A stretch of 64,000 nucleotides of DNA from Stictocephala bisonia (lineage: Eukaryota; Arthropoda; Insecta; Hemiptera; Membracidae), in assembly GCA_035578905.1 (NCBI GenBank), contig JAQJVL010000156.1, positions 744,001-808,000 on the forward strand. Direction: 5' to 3'. This document shows, one piece after another, positions 1 through 10,664 of this stretch. Both the position numbers and the translations under genes were made by a program. The notes beneath the pieces are model-generated. The model worked only from the letters and a program-made list of their open reading frames with translations. It did not search any database and was not told the origin of the DNA. Position 1 is the first letter of the stretch. Every line of letters starts with the position of its first letter.

Positions 1-1013
1 TAGACTACTTCATAAGTAAACACTTTCTTCTCGTATGGTAGACTACTTCATAAGTAAACACTGTCTTCTCGTATGGTAGACTACTTCATAAGTAAACACT
101 GTCTTCTCGTATGGTAGACTACTTCATAAGTAAACACTTTCTTCTCGTATGGTAGACTACTTCATAAGTAAACACTGTCTTCTCGTATGGTAGACTACTT
201 CATAAGTAAACACTGTCTTCTCGTATGGTAGACTACTTCATAAGTAAACACTGTCTTCTCGTATGGTAGACTACTTCATAAGTAAACACTGTCTTCTCGT
301 ATGGTAGACTACTTCATAAGTAAACACTGTCTTCTCGTATGGTAGACTACTTCATAAGTAAACACTGTCTTCTCGTATGGTAGACTACTTCATAAGTAAA
401 CACTGTCTTCTCTTATGGTAGACTACTTCATAAGTAAACACTGTCTTCTCGTATGGTAGACTACTTCATAAGTAAACACTGTCTTCTCGTATGGTAGACT
501 ACTTCATAAGTAAACACTGTCTTCTCGTATGGTAGACTACTTCATAAGTAAACACTGTCTTCTCGTATGGTAGACTACTTCATAAGTAAACACTGTCTTC
601 TCGTATGGTAGACTACTTCATAAGTAAACACTGTCTTCTCGTATGGTAGACTACTTCATAAGTAAACACTGTCTTCTCGTATGGTAGACTACTTCATAAG
701 TAAACACTGTCTTCTCGTATGGTAGACTACTTCATAAGTAAACACTGTCTTCTCGTATGGTAGACTACTTCATAAGTAAACACTGTCTTCTCGTATGGTA
801 GACTACTTCATAAGTAAACACTGTCTTCTCGTATGGTAGACTACTTCATAAGTAAACACTGTCTTCTCGTATGGTAGACTACTTCATAAGTAAACACTGT
901 CTTCTCGTATGGTAGACTACTTCATAAGTAAACACTGTCTTCTCGTATGGTAGACTACTTCATAAGTAAACACTGTCTTCTCGTATGGTAGACTACTTCA
1001 TAAGTAAACACTG
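1..1013. repeat. 38-bp satellite array, about 26.7 copies, cut by the window edge
   Basis: The unit begins TAGACTACTTCATAAGTAAA and repeats every 38 bases from base 1 until it breaks off at ACTGTCACAAAT. Copies are nearly identical. The main variants are CACTTTC versus CACTGTC and one CTCTTATGG. The period is not a multiple of three and no reading frame runs through it, so it is non-coding. High identity points to recent amplification or homogenisation. The array continues left of the window, so its true length is unknown. It lies in the gsc intron. Confidence 0.98.
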
Positions 1014-1092
1014 TCACAAATTTATTACAATAAGAGTAAGTACACAATGTACAAATATTATGGTGACCGATATCTGTAAACCGCTTGACTTT

Positions 1093-1172
1093 TTGGGGGC
1101 CGAGCGGTCTAAGGCATCAGGACTTTGAGTATGGGTTAGAGATAGCACTGGTTCGAATCCGGCCAGAACTGG
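1093..1172 (+). repeat. tRNA-Leu-like SINE head or tRNA pseudogene
   Basis: GGCCGAGCGGTCTAAGGC matches the D-arm/A-box region of eukaryotic tRNA-Leu. About 45 bases later GGTTCGAATCC is a perfect B box. No matching acceptor stem is visible, and the sequence runs into a SINE-A copy lying in the opposite direction. It is therefore more likely a tRNA-derived SINE head or decayed tRNA than a working tRNA gene. Confidence 0.6.
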
Positions 1173-1199
1173 AAGATTTATCAGTTTCTGAAATGAATA

Positions 1200-1682
1200 A
1201 GATTCCCGCACAGATTCTTAGATATGAGACGCCAACACAACTTTGTCCATATTTTAAGGCGAGTATGAATGATTATATGAGTGTGGGATGAATGTGGATG
1301 ACCTGTGTAGTCTGGTTACTAACTGAGTCCGACTATTCCTCAGAAAGGACCATTAATAGCCCAATAGTCAGGGCAACTAAAGAACCTACATCTTTACGTG
1401 AAATTCGAACCACATAGTGTTGGTCCGGTTTTCAGATAATTGACAAGCCTGACACTCAGTTATCTCCCCTACATAACATCCTGCACACTTACTACCCAAT
1501 ATGGGCACCGCCAGACTTCTCTAGTAGTGTCTACGTCCATGGACAGCCATGAGCTGACACCGTGTATTAAGAGGGCCAAGCATAGATCCTGTCGCCTACA
1601 ATCTCCACAACACAAGTCTCCAATCCCCATAGATCCCCAGTCTGTGGGGATCTATGTGGATTGGAAAAGTGAGGTTATGAAA
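1200..1682 (-). repeat. SINE-A copy, reverse orientation
   Basis: Read on the - strand this matches the copies at 30611, 43685 and 47160. Shared blocks include the tail GGCGTCTCATAT, the TCTGAGGAA block, the GGTTCGAATTTCACG T-arm-like block and the CACTACTAGAGAAGTCTGG block. Toward 1619-1664 it carries a private hairpin (CCAATCCCCATAGATCCCCA pairing with TGGGGATCTATGTGGATTGG). Fragments of another repeat flank it (ATTATGGTGACCGATATC at 1050, CAGACCAGAAGGATTCACAAA at 1720). They resemble adjoining parts of sequence near 7450 and 10090, so the SINE may have landed in a copy of that repeat. Confidence 0.7.
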
Positions 1683-1739
1683 GAGATCGACCCTCCTTAA
1701 AAATGAAATCAACCTCCCTCAGACCAGAAGGATTCACAA

Positions 1740-2343
1740 AATAACCAACACCTAAATTCTTTTTAAGAAACCAAATTTTACGCACCAATTTCTTTCTACA
1801 AAATGTTTAGAACATTTTGCCTTAAAATAGAAAGAAATAGGTTAATATTTGGTCTCATATTTTATGAACCATTATTTTCTACCATTCATTAGTGTATTTT
1901 ATCTTTTCGGGAAACTTGTTATATGGTGCTCACGTTCAAAACATTTATTACAATATATCCCATAAAAATTCAGCCTCGATTCAATGGTAGATATAATTTG
2001 ACAAATATGCATATCCCATCCTACCCATTGTTTGACTGTGGCAACTTTTTTTATGTACAGGGTGTATTTCTTTTAAAACGCAAACCTATTTACAAGTACA
2101 GAGAGACAATTACAAGTTCATAGGTCGGTAGCCCTGTTATTCTTCTTCCTTGGCTATCAGATGATTTACATTGTTGCATTGTTGTTCGCTTTCCTTGGGT
2201 TTTGTGCAATGTCATTAAGTTGAGGTTAGAAATAAAGTTTTGAGCAAAGATCAGAGAGTGTTTATTGTGGAGGTATATTTCAGTTTTTCTTTTGTCAAAC
2301 AGACCCTTTTTTTACAAAAATGTGATTAAAATCATGTAAATAG
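1740..2343. other. AT-rich intron sequence without recognised features
   Basis: Open frames here are short and AT-driven, with no domain-like composition. I see no repeat shared with the rest of the window and no RNA gene. Confidence 0.5.
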
Positions 2344-2565
2344 TAGCCTTGATTATATACACCTACAATAGATAAACCATCTAATAGGAATATTTGTTGT
2401 AGTAATTTTGTTAGTTAGTGTGGCCCGCAACCACAGCTGGTTTAAATTGCATTACATTTACATAGAACTAAACTAGCGCTCCACAATGGACCACAAAAAC
2501 AGCTAATATTTTGAGACTCAAAATTTAACATTGGATGGGAAATCTATTTGTATATAAAATCAATG
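2344..2565 (+). repeat. R220 dispersed repeat, copy 1
   Basis: This block starts near CCTTGATTATATACACCTAC and ends near TAAAATCAATG. It recurs almost unchanged at 54477-54697 in the same direction, 52 kb away. Shared words include GTGTGGCCCGCAACCACAGC and GCGCTCCACAATGGACCACA. Differences are a few substitutions and small indels. No terminal inverted repeat or open frame is visible. It could be a short non-autonomous element or an LTR fragment. Confidence 0.85.
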
Positions 2566-2749
2566 ATAGTAGTAATAAATGTTAATAATAATAAAATTTC
2601 CTATAGATATTTGTTTTGTTTGTCATTACTATTTCAAGTCATGGGTTGCGTTAAAAACCCGAACCTTTCCACTTACAAGTATCCAAGCAGATTCAAGATC
2701 TATTTAAATGGCTTTTGGTTTAAAAAATTACACTTCGTCCGTATAAACA

Positions 2750-3010
2750 CGTTGGTTAAAGTACAGATTCCTCTAGCTAAAGGTTCTCAGTTCGATCCCA
2801 ATCAGAGTTATAAGAAATGTTGGAAGGGATCAGCTGATAACCATCTGTTGGAATGGCTGTTCATTTGTCATTGGCTATTAATTAATGACAATTTTTATTG
2901 AAGAGTCAGTCTTACTTTGTAACAAGGTAGTTTGTCAACATTCACTCATTTACAGTCATCAAACTCGCCCATATTTGACGATCGTTGTCTTATGAATAAG
3001 TAAATACCAT
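2750..3010 (+). repeat. SINE-B copy (tRNA-derived SINE)
   Basis: A degenerate A box (GTTGGTTAAAGTACAGATTC) is followed by B-box-like AGTTCGATCCCAATC. Next come GATCAGCTGATAACCA and the tail GCCCATATTTGACGATCGTTGTCTTATGAATAA. The same order occurs at 12441-12732 and, reversed, at 21121-21400. The copy is more diverged than those two. Confidence 0.8.
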
Positions 3011-3419
3011 GCAGAGGAGAAAGAGAAAGTGGTGGTACAAAATGTCCATGTATTGATTTATAATGATTGAACGTGTTTTTTCTACAAATGCACGTATATG
3101 CCTATTGCAAGGTCAGCCATGAAGTTCCTCTTGAGATGGAACACAGATTGATGATGGAAGATAAGAGAAAATATCGTACAAATATCTTTAGTAGTTATAA
3201 AATGAGTAATATTTGTGACTAAGTGACCCTTACTCTTACTTTAAACTAATTACCGAGTAGTTAAATGTTTAGGACATCTCTGGACACAAGGCTACTACTA
3301 CATTGGATGTATATTATTCAAATATTTATTACCAAGATGTTTTGATGAAAAGTAATTCAGTACTACAAGTACTCGTATAATAAAACTTGTCAAGGAAATT
3401 CATTTTAGAAGCCATAATA

Positions 3420-3780
3420 TCATATGCCTTGATCTGTCAGCAGATATGCAACACAGGTTTCTCTCAGGGGTGGGATAAATAACCAATTTCACTTCCCCCC
3501 AAATACATACGGCATTGCAACAGAACATGGAAGGGGATGGCGACGAGATCAGAAAGGCAGTAGGGGAGGGATATGACAGCCATAGCGACAGATGACGCGC
3601 TACGCGGAGTGGAAAAACTGTACAAAGGCATAAACAATTACAGTCCAGTTCTGATTGGCCCGTAATCACCCCCCTTGACCCGGTGGAAGTCAAGAGTCGC
3701 GACTGTCTGGTTACGGCTGACGGATGGGTCATGACACCGACTGTCAGATCTGTTAATTACAGGGTAATCCCCCTCCCTCC
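3420..3780. promoter_or_regulatory. Candidate intronic regulatory island of gsc
   Basis: This stretch is clearly GC-richer than its AT-rich surroundings and free of the window's repeats. It contains TTAATTAC (3753-3760) followed by GGTAATCC (3763-3770). TAATCC is the known core for K50 homeodomains such as Goosecoid, Otx and Bicoid. A 110-residue frame on the - strand is open but has no recognisable domain and low-complexity composition, so I do not call it a gene. The regulatory reading is inference from composition, position and motif. Confidence 0.3.
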
Positions 3781-3962
3781 TAGATCAAAGTGGACAGGGT
3801 TGATCATGATTAGTCTACAGACCCAGGTGATATCTGAATGTTCGTAGGGTGGGGAGTTATTATCGAGTGTTTGATCACTGTGACAGGTGCGTTCAATCAA
3901 CTTAATAACTTTTACATTTGTGATACTTAACACCATATAGAGGACCTAGGCCTACCTGGTGC

Positions 3963-4000
3963 AGCGAGGACAGAATATAAATTTATATTCTGTGCTCGCT
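3963..4000. other. 38-bp near-perfect palindrome
   Basis: AGCGAGGACAGAATATAAA is followed at once by TTTATATTCTGTGCTCGCT, its reverse complement except for one base pair. There is no loop. It could form a cruciform or be the remnant of a foldback element. Confidence 0.85.
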
Positions 4001-4191
4001 GACCTGGTATATGCGTTTGGAGGGAGCTCTAAAACTTAGACAAAGGGTTATTCAGATAAAAGTCCCACTTGGTCAATTAACTTGGTAAGCATTCATTATG
4101 GTTATTGTTTAAAGGCTACCATTCTCAAACTATTTGCTATGCTAATGTTAATTTAACAAAAAGCCATCTGCATGAAGGTTAAATTATGATA

Positions 4192-4575
4192 GGTTAGTTT
4201 ATGTTAGCTCAAGTTGAATCAGATTATGTTATGTTAGCTCAAGTTGAGTCAGGAAATTGATTCATGTTAGGTTATGTTAGCTCAAGTTGGGTCATGTTAG
4301 GTTATGTTAGTTTAAGTTGAGTCAGGTTAGGTTATGTTAGCTCAATTTGAGTCAGGTTAGAATATATTACCTAACATTGAGTCAGGTTAGGTTATGTCAG
4401 TTCAAGTTGAGTCAGGTTAGGTTATGTTAGCTCAATTTGAGTCAGGTTAGAATATATTACCTAACATTGAGTCAGGTTAGGTTATGTCAGTTCAAGTTGA
4501 GTCAGGTTAGGTTATATTAGCTCAAGTTGAGTCAGATTAGGTTATGTTAACTCAAGTTGAGTCAGATTAAGAGGT
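4192..4575. repeat. Degenerate 30-bp tandem array with a 90-bp higher-order unit
   Basis: The basic unit is close to GTTATGTTAGCTCAAGTTGA followed by GTCAGGTTAG. A 90-bp block of three unit types, one with the variant AATATATTACCTAACATTGA, occurs twice in a row at about 4341-4430 and 4431-4520. The words resemble TTAGG-like sequence common in insect genomes, but the array is not telomeric. Confidence 0.9.
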
Positions 4576-5493
4576 TATATAGGATATGATAAGTTTGAGT
4601 CCAAGTATGTAGCCTGAGCGACGAGTAGCCTATAGTCATTAATGAACAAAAAGGGATGTGAAAAAGGTGGAGGGAAGGTAGTTACATTTATTTATATTTA
4701 TATATACCACTTTCTTGTTAACACAATTTAGTTTTTTTTTTAATATTTAAGCAGTCCTAAAAGTGAGGTAATGCTTTCTATTTTCATATTATAAAGGCTA
4801 CCACTATCCGACACTGTGCGAGTTCAATGTTAGCACTAACTTTATCTCCATAATTAGGGTTAGAATTGCAAATACCAAAAGTAAATACAGCTACTAACTT
4901 TAAAACAAACCTATTTAATTTCTCTTGGCCGGGGTTTAACAAGGCTGAATAATTAAACCGTATTATTCCTGGCTCCGCTCGCCGGATAACCTATTTCCAA
5001 ATCCGAGGATTGTTCTTTCGCTCCCAACTCGCCAGATGAAAGTTTAAAGTCAACTAACCCGCAATGAATGAATCCCGCTGCTCGGCTTTGGCTTTGGCTT
5101 TGTTACCGGCTTTCTGGCTTCCCTCACGTCTCGTTTTGCTCGCTATTGAGATTATATTTTTAATGCCCCAACTGGGCTCCGACCACTAACTTCTGTAAAT
5201 TGTTATCGCTTTATAATGTATTATCACTGGAGCGCCCTTTCACTCTTCTTTTTGTTTCCACAAATAACTCGTTGTGTGTGGTTTCACAACAAACGTTATA
5301 CGAAACGCAGCTTTTATTTTTTATTGTTGTACCTGTATTTAATAGAAATTAAAATATTCTTGTTCAATTTACATAATTATAAAATAAAGTATAATAGACC
5401 CTAAAATTATTATTCATATTGATAATATATTTACTATCAGTACTTAAAATAATGACTTAACATATGATATTTATTATATTAACAAAATTTCAA
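4576..5493. other. Intron sequence without recognised genes
   Basis: AT-rich at both ends, with a GC-richer patch at about 4925-5190 containing GGCTTTGGCTTTGGCTTTG, a short hexamer repeat. No protein domain, RNA gene or repeat shared with other parts of the window was seen. Confidence 0.4.
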
Positions 5494-6650
5494 ATAACGT
5501 GATAATAACTTTCTTAACATAAACACAGCCAACGTGATTACTTCTCTTATATTAACACAAACACGAAGAACGCAATGATAACTGTCTTTGACACAAACAC
5601 AGATAGCGTCATAACTTCTCTTAGTCTATATTAACACAAACACGAAGACCAAGATGATAACTTTATTTGACACAAACACAGATAGCGTGATGACTTCTCT
5701 TATATTAACACAAACACAGCCAACGTGATGACTTCTCTTATATTATCACAAACACGAAGAACGGGATGATAACTTTCTTTAACACAAACACAGCCAACGT
5801 GATGACTTCGCTTATATTAACACAAGCACGAAGACCGAGATGATAACTTTCTTTAACACAAACACATCCAACGTGATGAATTCTCTTATATTAACACAAA
5901 CACGAAGACCGAGATGATAACTTTCTTTAACACAAACACAGCCAACGTGATGACTTCTCTCATATTAACACAAACACGAAGACCGAGATGATAACTTTCT
6001 TTAACACAAACACAGATAGCGAGATGACTTCTCTTATATTAACACAAACACGAAGAACGCGATGATAACTGTCTTTGATACAAACACAGATAGCGTCATA
6101 ACGTCTCTTATATTAACACAAACACGAAGACCGAGATAATAACTTTATTTGACACAAACACAGATAGCGTGATGACTTCTCTTATATTAACACAAACACA
6201 GCCAACGTGATGACTTCTCTTATATTAACACAAACACGAAGACCGAGATCATAACTTTTTTAACACAAACACAGATAGCGTGATGACTTTTCTTCTATTA
6301 ACACAAATACAAAAAACGTGATAATAACTTTATTTAACACAAACACAGCCAACGTGATGACTTCGCTTATATTACCACAAACACGAAGACCAAGATGATA
6401 ACTTTCTTTAACACAAACACAGATAGCGTGATGACTTCTCTTATATTAACACAAACACGAAGAATGCGATGATAACTATCTTTGACACAAACACAGATAG
6501 CGTCATAACTTCTCTTATATTAACACAAACACGAAGAACGCGATGATAACTTTATTTGACACAAACACAGATAGCATGATAACTTCTCTTTTATTAACAC
6601 AAACACTAGTAACACGATGATAACTGTCTTTGACACAGACAACGTGATTA
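5494..6650. repeat. 74-bp tandem array of two alternating half-units
   Basis: Each unit joins a half with ACACAGCCAACGTGATGACT or ACACAGATAGCGTGATGACT and a half with CACGAAGACCGAGATGATAA. Both halves share AACACAAACAC, so the 74-bp unit arose by duplication of a shorter one. For example, CAGCC words fall at 5717 and 5791. About 15 copies, moderately diverged and irregular near both ends. Confidence 0.93.
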
Positions 6651-6689
6651 TTGTTCTCACACCAACACCAGTGGCCTACGGTCAAAGGG

Positions 6690-6960
6690 ATGGTCTTCTA
6701 AACTACAGTATCATCAGGAGTCTATTACGTAATTTCTTAATTATCCAAAATGAATTGCAAATTTCTCTGCCAATCGGTGCTCTCTGTGGTCTATGATTAC
6801 CTGTATAAATAATGGAGAGGTAATCAGGCCGGCGATTAATTATCATGTGACAATTCGCCAGTAATCACACGTCATCTCCTCCATTATTTTGGCTACGCGC
6901 CATATTTCAGCGTCCCCTCCCCCCACTACATAAATTGTGTCATTCGCTCGGTGAAAATGA
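6690..6960. promoter_or_regulatory. Candidate intronic regulatory island of gsc with dyad symmetry
   Basis: This GC-richer, repeat-free patch contains several GATTAC/GTAATC words (CTATGATTACC, GGTAATCAGG, AGTAATCACAC), which resemble K50 homeodomain sites. It is arranged as a broad dyad: AATAATGGAG near 6808 pairs with CTCCATTATT near 6880, and inside it GGCGA pairs with TCGCC. Function is inferred only; conservation has not been tested. Confidence 0.35.
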
Positions 6961-7255
6961 ACGTTCTACTATCCAATGTGTTATATGTCGATGTTATAAG
7001 ATATTAATGATTTAAGAAATATCAAATGATGAGTAATCAGTAAAGATACTGAAAGAAAATAAAACTTCTTTCATGAAACCATTGCTCTTGCTAGGAAACT
7101 GTTATAAAGGTTCGAATAAGATATTAACAAACTGATGAAATATGTAGCGTATCTCGGGTATGATTATTTAAAATTATTAGAAAGATATTACAATGCTTTG
7201 AGTAATATGTTAATATGTTTCATTAAATCAGATATGAGTATAAAGACTATTGGTA

Positions 7256-7345
7256 GTAACACAGAGAAAAAAGAAATATAGTTTATGGCCGCAGAGAACG
7301 CTTCAGTGGCAATTATTAATAGATTACAACTAATGTATCTAAATT
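7256..7345 (+). repeat. Short dispersed repeat (ATGGCCGCAG family), copy 1
   Basis: ACAGAGAAAAAAGAAA followed by TTATGGCCGCAGAGAACGC and TAGATTACAACTAATG recurs at 9490-9575 in the same direction. It recurs reversed, in part, near 35640-35700. Nature unknown; probably ends of one transposable element. Confidence 0.65.
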
Positions 7346-7674
7346 TTAATACATATTGTACAGTACAAGTAAACGTCACACAGCACAAATTTAATACAAT
7401 ATAAGCACAAAATGCACAAATATATTTCGATAACTAGTTCAAAATGCACAAATATTATGGTGATCGACTTCGGTGAATCACGCTCACTTTTCTCAGACCA
7501 GAGGGTAAGTGGGAATTCAAATATTGGGAGACTATCAAAGCAAGATGATCTTTATATCCATTGTCCTTTCCAAAAAAGGAACAAATTGTTGTGTTGTTCA
7601 GAAAAAGTTTTTAAGACACTATTTCTAAGTTATTAGCAATATTTACAATATTAATTGTCTGAGTCTTTTAATTA

Positions 7675-8778
7675 CACGTACAGTGGTACTGGCCCACCCA
7701 CCCTCCCATACACTTACAGTGGTACTGGCCCACCCGCCAACCCATACACATACAATGATACTGGCTCACCTGCCCTCCCATACACTTACAGTGGTACTGG
7801 CCCACCCGCCAACCCATACACATACAATGATACTGGCTCACCTGCCCTCCCATACATTTACAGTGGTACTGGCCCACCCACCAATCCATACACATACAAT
7901 GATACTGGCTCACCTGCCCTCCTACACACGTACAATGGTACTGGCCCACCCGCCAACCCATACACATACAATGATACTGGCTCACCTGCCCTCCCATACA
8001 CTTACAGTGGTACTGGCCCACCCGCCACCCGCCAACCCATACACATACAATGATACTGGCTCACCTGCCCTCCCATACACTTACAGTGGTACTGGCCCAC
8101 CCGCCAACCCATACACATACAATGATACTGGCTCACCTGCCCTCCCATACACTTACAGTGGTACTGGCCCACCCACCAACCCATACACATACAATGGTAC
8201 TGGCTCACCTGCCCTCCCATACACTTACAGTGGTACTGGCCCACCCGCCAACCCATACACATACAATGATACTGGCTCACCTGCCCTCCCATACACTTAC
8301 AGTGGTACTGGCCCACCCGCCAACCCATACACATACAATGATACTGGCTCACCTGCCCTCCCATACACTTACAGTGGTACTGGCCCACCCGCCACCCGCC
8401 AACCCATACACATACAATGATACTGGCTCACCTGCCCTCCCATACACTTACAGTGGTACTGGCCCACCCGCCAACCCATACACATACAATGATACTGGCT
8501 CACCTGCCCTCCCATACACTTACAGTGGTACTGGCCCACCCGCCAACCCATACACATACAATGATACTGGCTCACCTGCCCTCCCATTCACGTACAGTGG
8601 TACTGGACCACCCGCCCTCCCATTCACGTACAGTGGTACTGGCCCACCCGCCCACCCATACATGTACGGTGGTATTGATCCACCTAACCACCCATACACT
8701 TACAGTGGTATTAACCCACCGGCCCACCCGTACACGTAGAGTGGTATTGACCCACCCGCCCACCCATACACATACAAA
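7675..8778. repeat. 36/72-bp minisatellite with 367-bp higher-order repeats
   Basis: Two 36-bp units alternate. One contains GGTACTGGCCCACCCGCCAA and the other GATACTGGCTCACCTGCCCT. Because 36 is a multiple of three, long frames with 12-residue repeats are open on both strands. A 7-bp insertion (ACCCGCC) at about 8027 and again 367 bases later shifts every frame, which argues against coding. The 367-bp spacing equals five 72-bp units plus 7 bp, and block starts at 7683, 8050 and 8417 show three higher-order copies. The right edge (8590-8778) is diverged. Confidence 0.95.
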
Positions 8779-8779
8779 A

Positions 8780-10660
8780 GAATCATTCATAATTTATCGA
8801 ATTATTAATTATTTTCAGTTGTACAAGTGTAAAACTTTGCTGCTTCTATATAAAAAACATGAATAAATTGCTTTTATTGCAAAAAATATTATTAATTTTT
8901 TGGTTGTAAATATATTGGACGATATTTTTAAACGTTTTAGTTAAAAGTAACTTATTTCTTGGTTTATGAATTATTTTAGTAAAAACTAAGTTAATACCTA
9001 TGCTTCAGTATGAAAGGAAAGATTTGAATAAGACTAAATATTGTATATTGGGAATGCTCACTTTAATAAACATCTTAACCACTAGTATGAACTGAATATG
9101 TAATGTGTAAGATGTAATCAAAGAAAAATATTCACAATGTGAAATGGTAACGTTGTAGCCTGTGGGGTAAGGCTGAACTCAAAAAACACCATAACATCAC
9201 ATAAATATAGAACAAAGAATCAAGGTTAATCGAAAACAGTACTTTTGTTTTATCACGAACTGGCAGAGCAACATTTGAGATGAGATCCATGTGGGATTTT
9301 CTTGTGAATTAAACAATAGGATGTGAAACATTTTACCTATTCTTAGCAATGAACACTGTAAACATTATTTTATTTCAATAGATAATGAAGAAGAGTTAAA
9401 AACACAAATAATCAATGAGGGCAAATATTTACCATCAGCCCCTTACTGCATCCTGGATTTACACAGTCGTTGCTCCACCTGAGAACAGAGAAAAAAGAAA
9501 AAGGTGCTTGCTTATGGCCGCAGCGGACACCTAAGTGGGAGTTATACATAGATTACAATTAATGAAAATATTTATCAACCTGTAGTAATAATTTACTAAG
9601 TTTATCCTTGCGTATTAGGGTGGAATAAGGGAGGTACTGACAAGGTGCTGGCCCTGCCATCACATTATGAACTGGAGAAATAACTACTCCAGAGAAACTA
9701 CTGGAGAAATAACTACACACATTTAGCGCACTATTATATACAACTTCTGTTTTTTTCTTTTTTTTGAAATTTTTAAACTGACTTAATGTTTAGAATTAGT
9801 TACAATTCATGACAGAACTGGAGAGTTTAAGACACGTAATAATTGCAATTAGCTCCTATAAAATTATAATCTCTTTTACTTCATGAGACTTCGGGAACGT
9901 TTAAAAAACGTTTTATTTTAAAATCATAGAAAAAATGTTGACATTCCATATTTAAACATTAATTAGCTGTTTGGTTAGCATTATGTAAATCGGCATTATA
10001 TTTAAACAGCACTTTAAACTGATCACCATTAAGTGTACAACTCCTTCTAGCCACTTCTATCACACAACACAGATGAAGTGAAGTCCTCCTTTGTGAATCC
10101 CTCTGGTCTGAAGATTGTAAATGTGATCGATAGACCGAAATTGATCACCATAATTAATGTACAGTCTTGTACTTACATTAATTTTATTAACTTTAATCAA
10201 CAATGGTTTTTTATTTGTAATTTCTACCACCCCGTAATAAGAAACTATCTACTTTAATAGCCTATTTACTTGACAGTTAGAATTGCAGCTTTATCAATCT
10301 TATAATCTTCTTGCTTGATTTATTTAATTTAACGCCCACCTCAAGGCTTGTTAAATTGGTAATTATAAATCTCAACATAAATAATGTTACTGTCAATTTA
10401 AGTGTATCCAACTCCTTAAAACACAAAAATACTTTCATTCTAAATTTAAATAATAACGTAAAATCTATTACAGATCTTAGATATTTTACAGTTAATTTAA
10501 GTGGCACTATATAACCCCTGATGGCTACCTAGATAATTTAACTGTCCAACCAAATTACAGCCACCTAAATCATTTAGCCGTCAAATTAAATAGTACATTA
10601 TAGATTTCATAACAGCTACAGTCATTTTACAGTTAATTTAAGTGGAAATGTATACAACTT
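8780..10660. other. AT-rich intron sequence with small repeat fragments
   Basis: Contains a second copy of the ATGGCCGCAG repeat (9490-9575). A stretch at 9636-9710 (GGTGCTGGCCCTGCCATCAC then ACTGGAGAAATAACTACTC) is related to 55123-55185 in the receptor 3' UTR. A reversed fragment at about 10080-10160 is related to 7440-7500. No exon or RNA gene recognised. Frames at 10277-10514 are open on both strands only because the sequence is AT-rich and partly palindromic. Confidence 0.5.
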
Positions 10661-10664
10661 CTCA

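Noticed and set aside
1..1013. CRISPR-like array
   Set aside because: The 38-bp units are head to tail with no unique spacers, and the window is eukaryotic.
7683..8739. Long repeat-protein frames on both strands
   Set aside because: They arise because the 36-bp unit has no stops. A recurring 7-bp insertion breaks every frame and no splice or start context supports translation.
10277..10514. Mirror-like frames on both strands
   Set aside because: AT-rich, near-palindromic words such as ACAGTTAATTTAAGTGG make both strands open. No protein-like motif.
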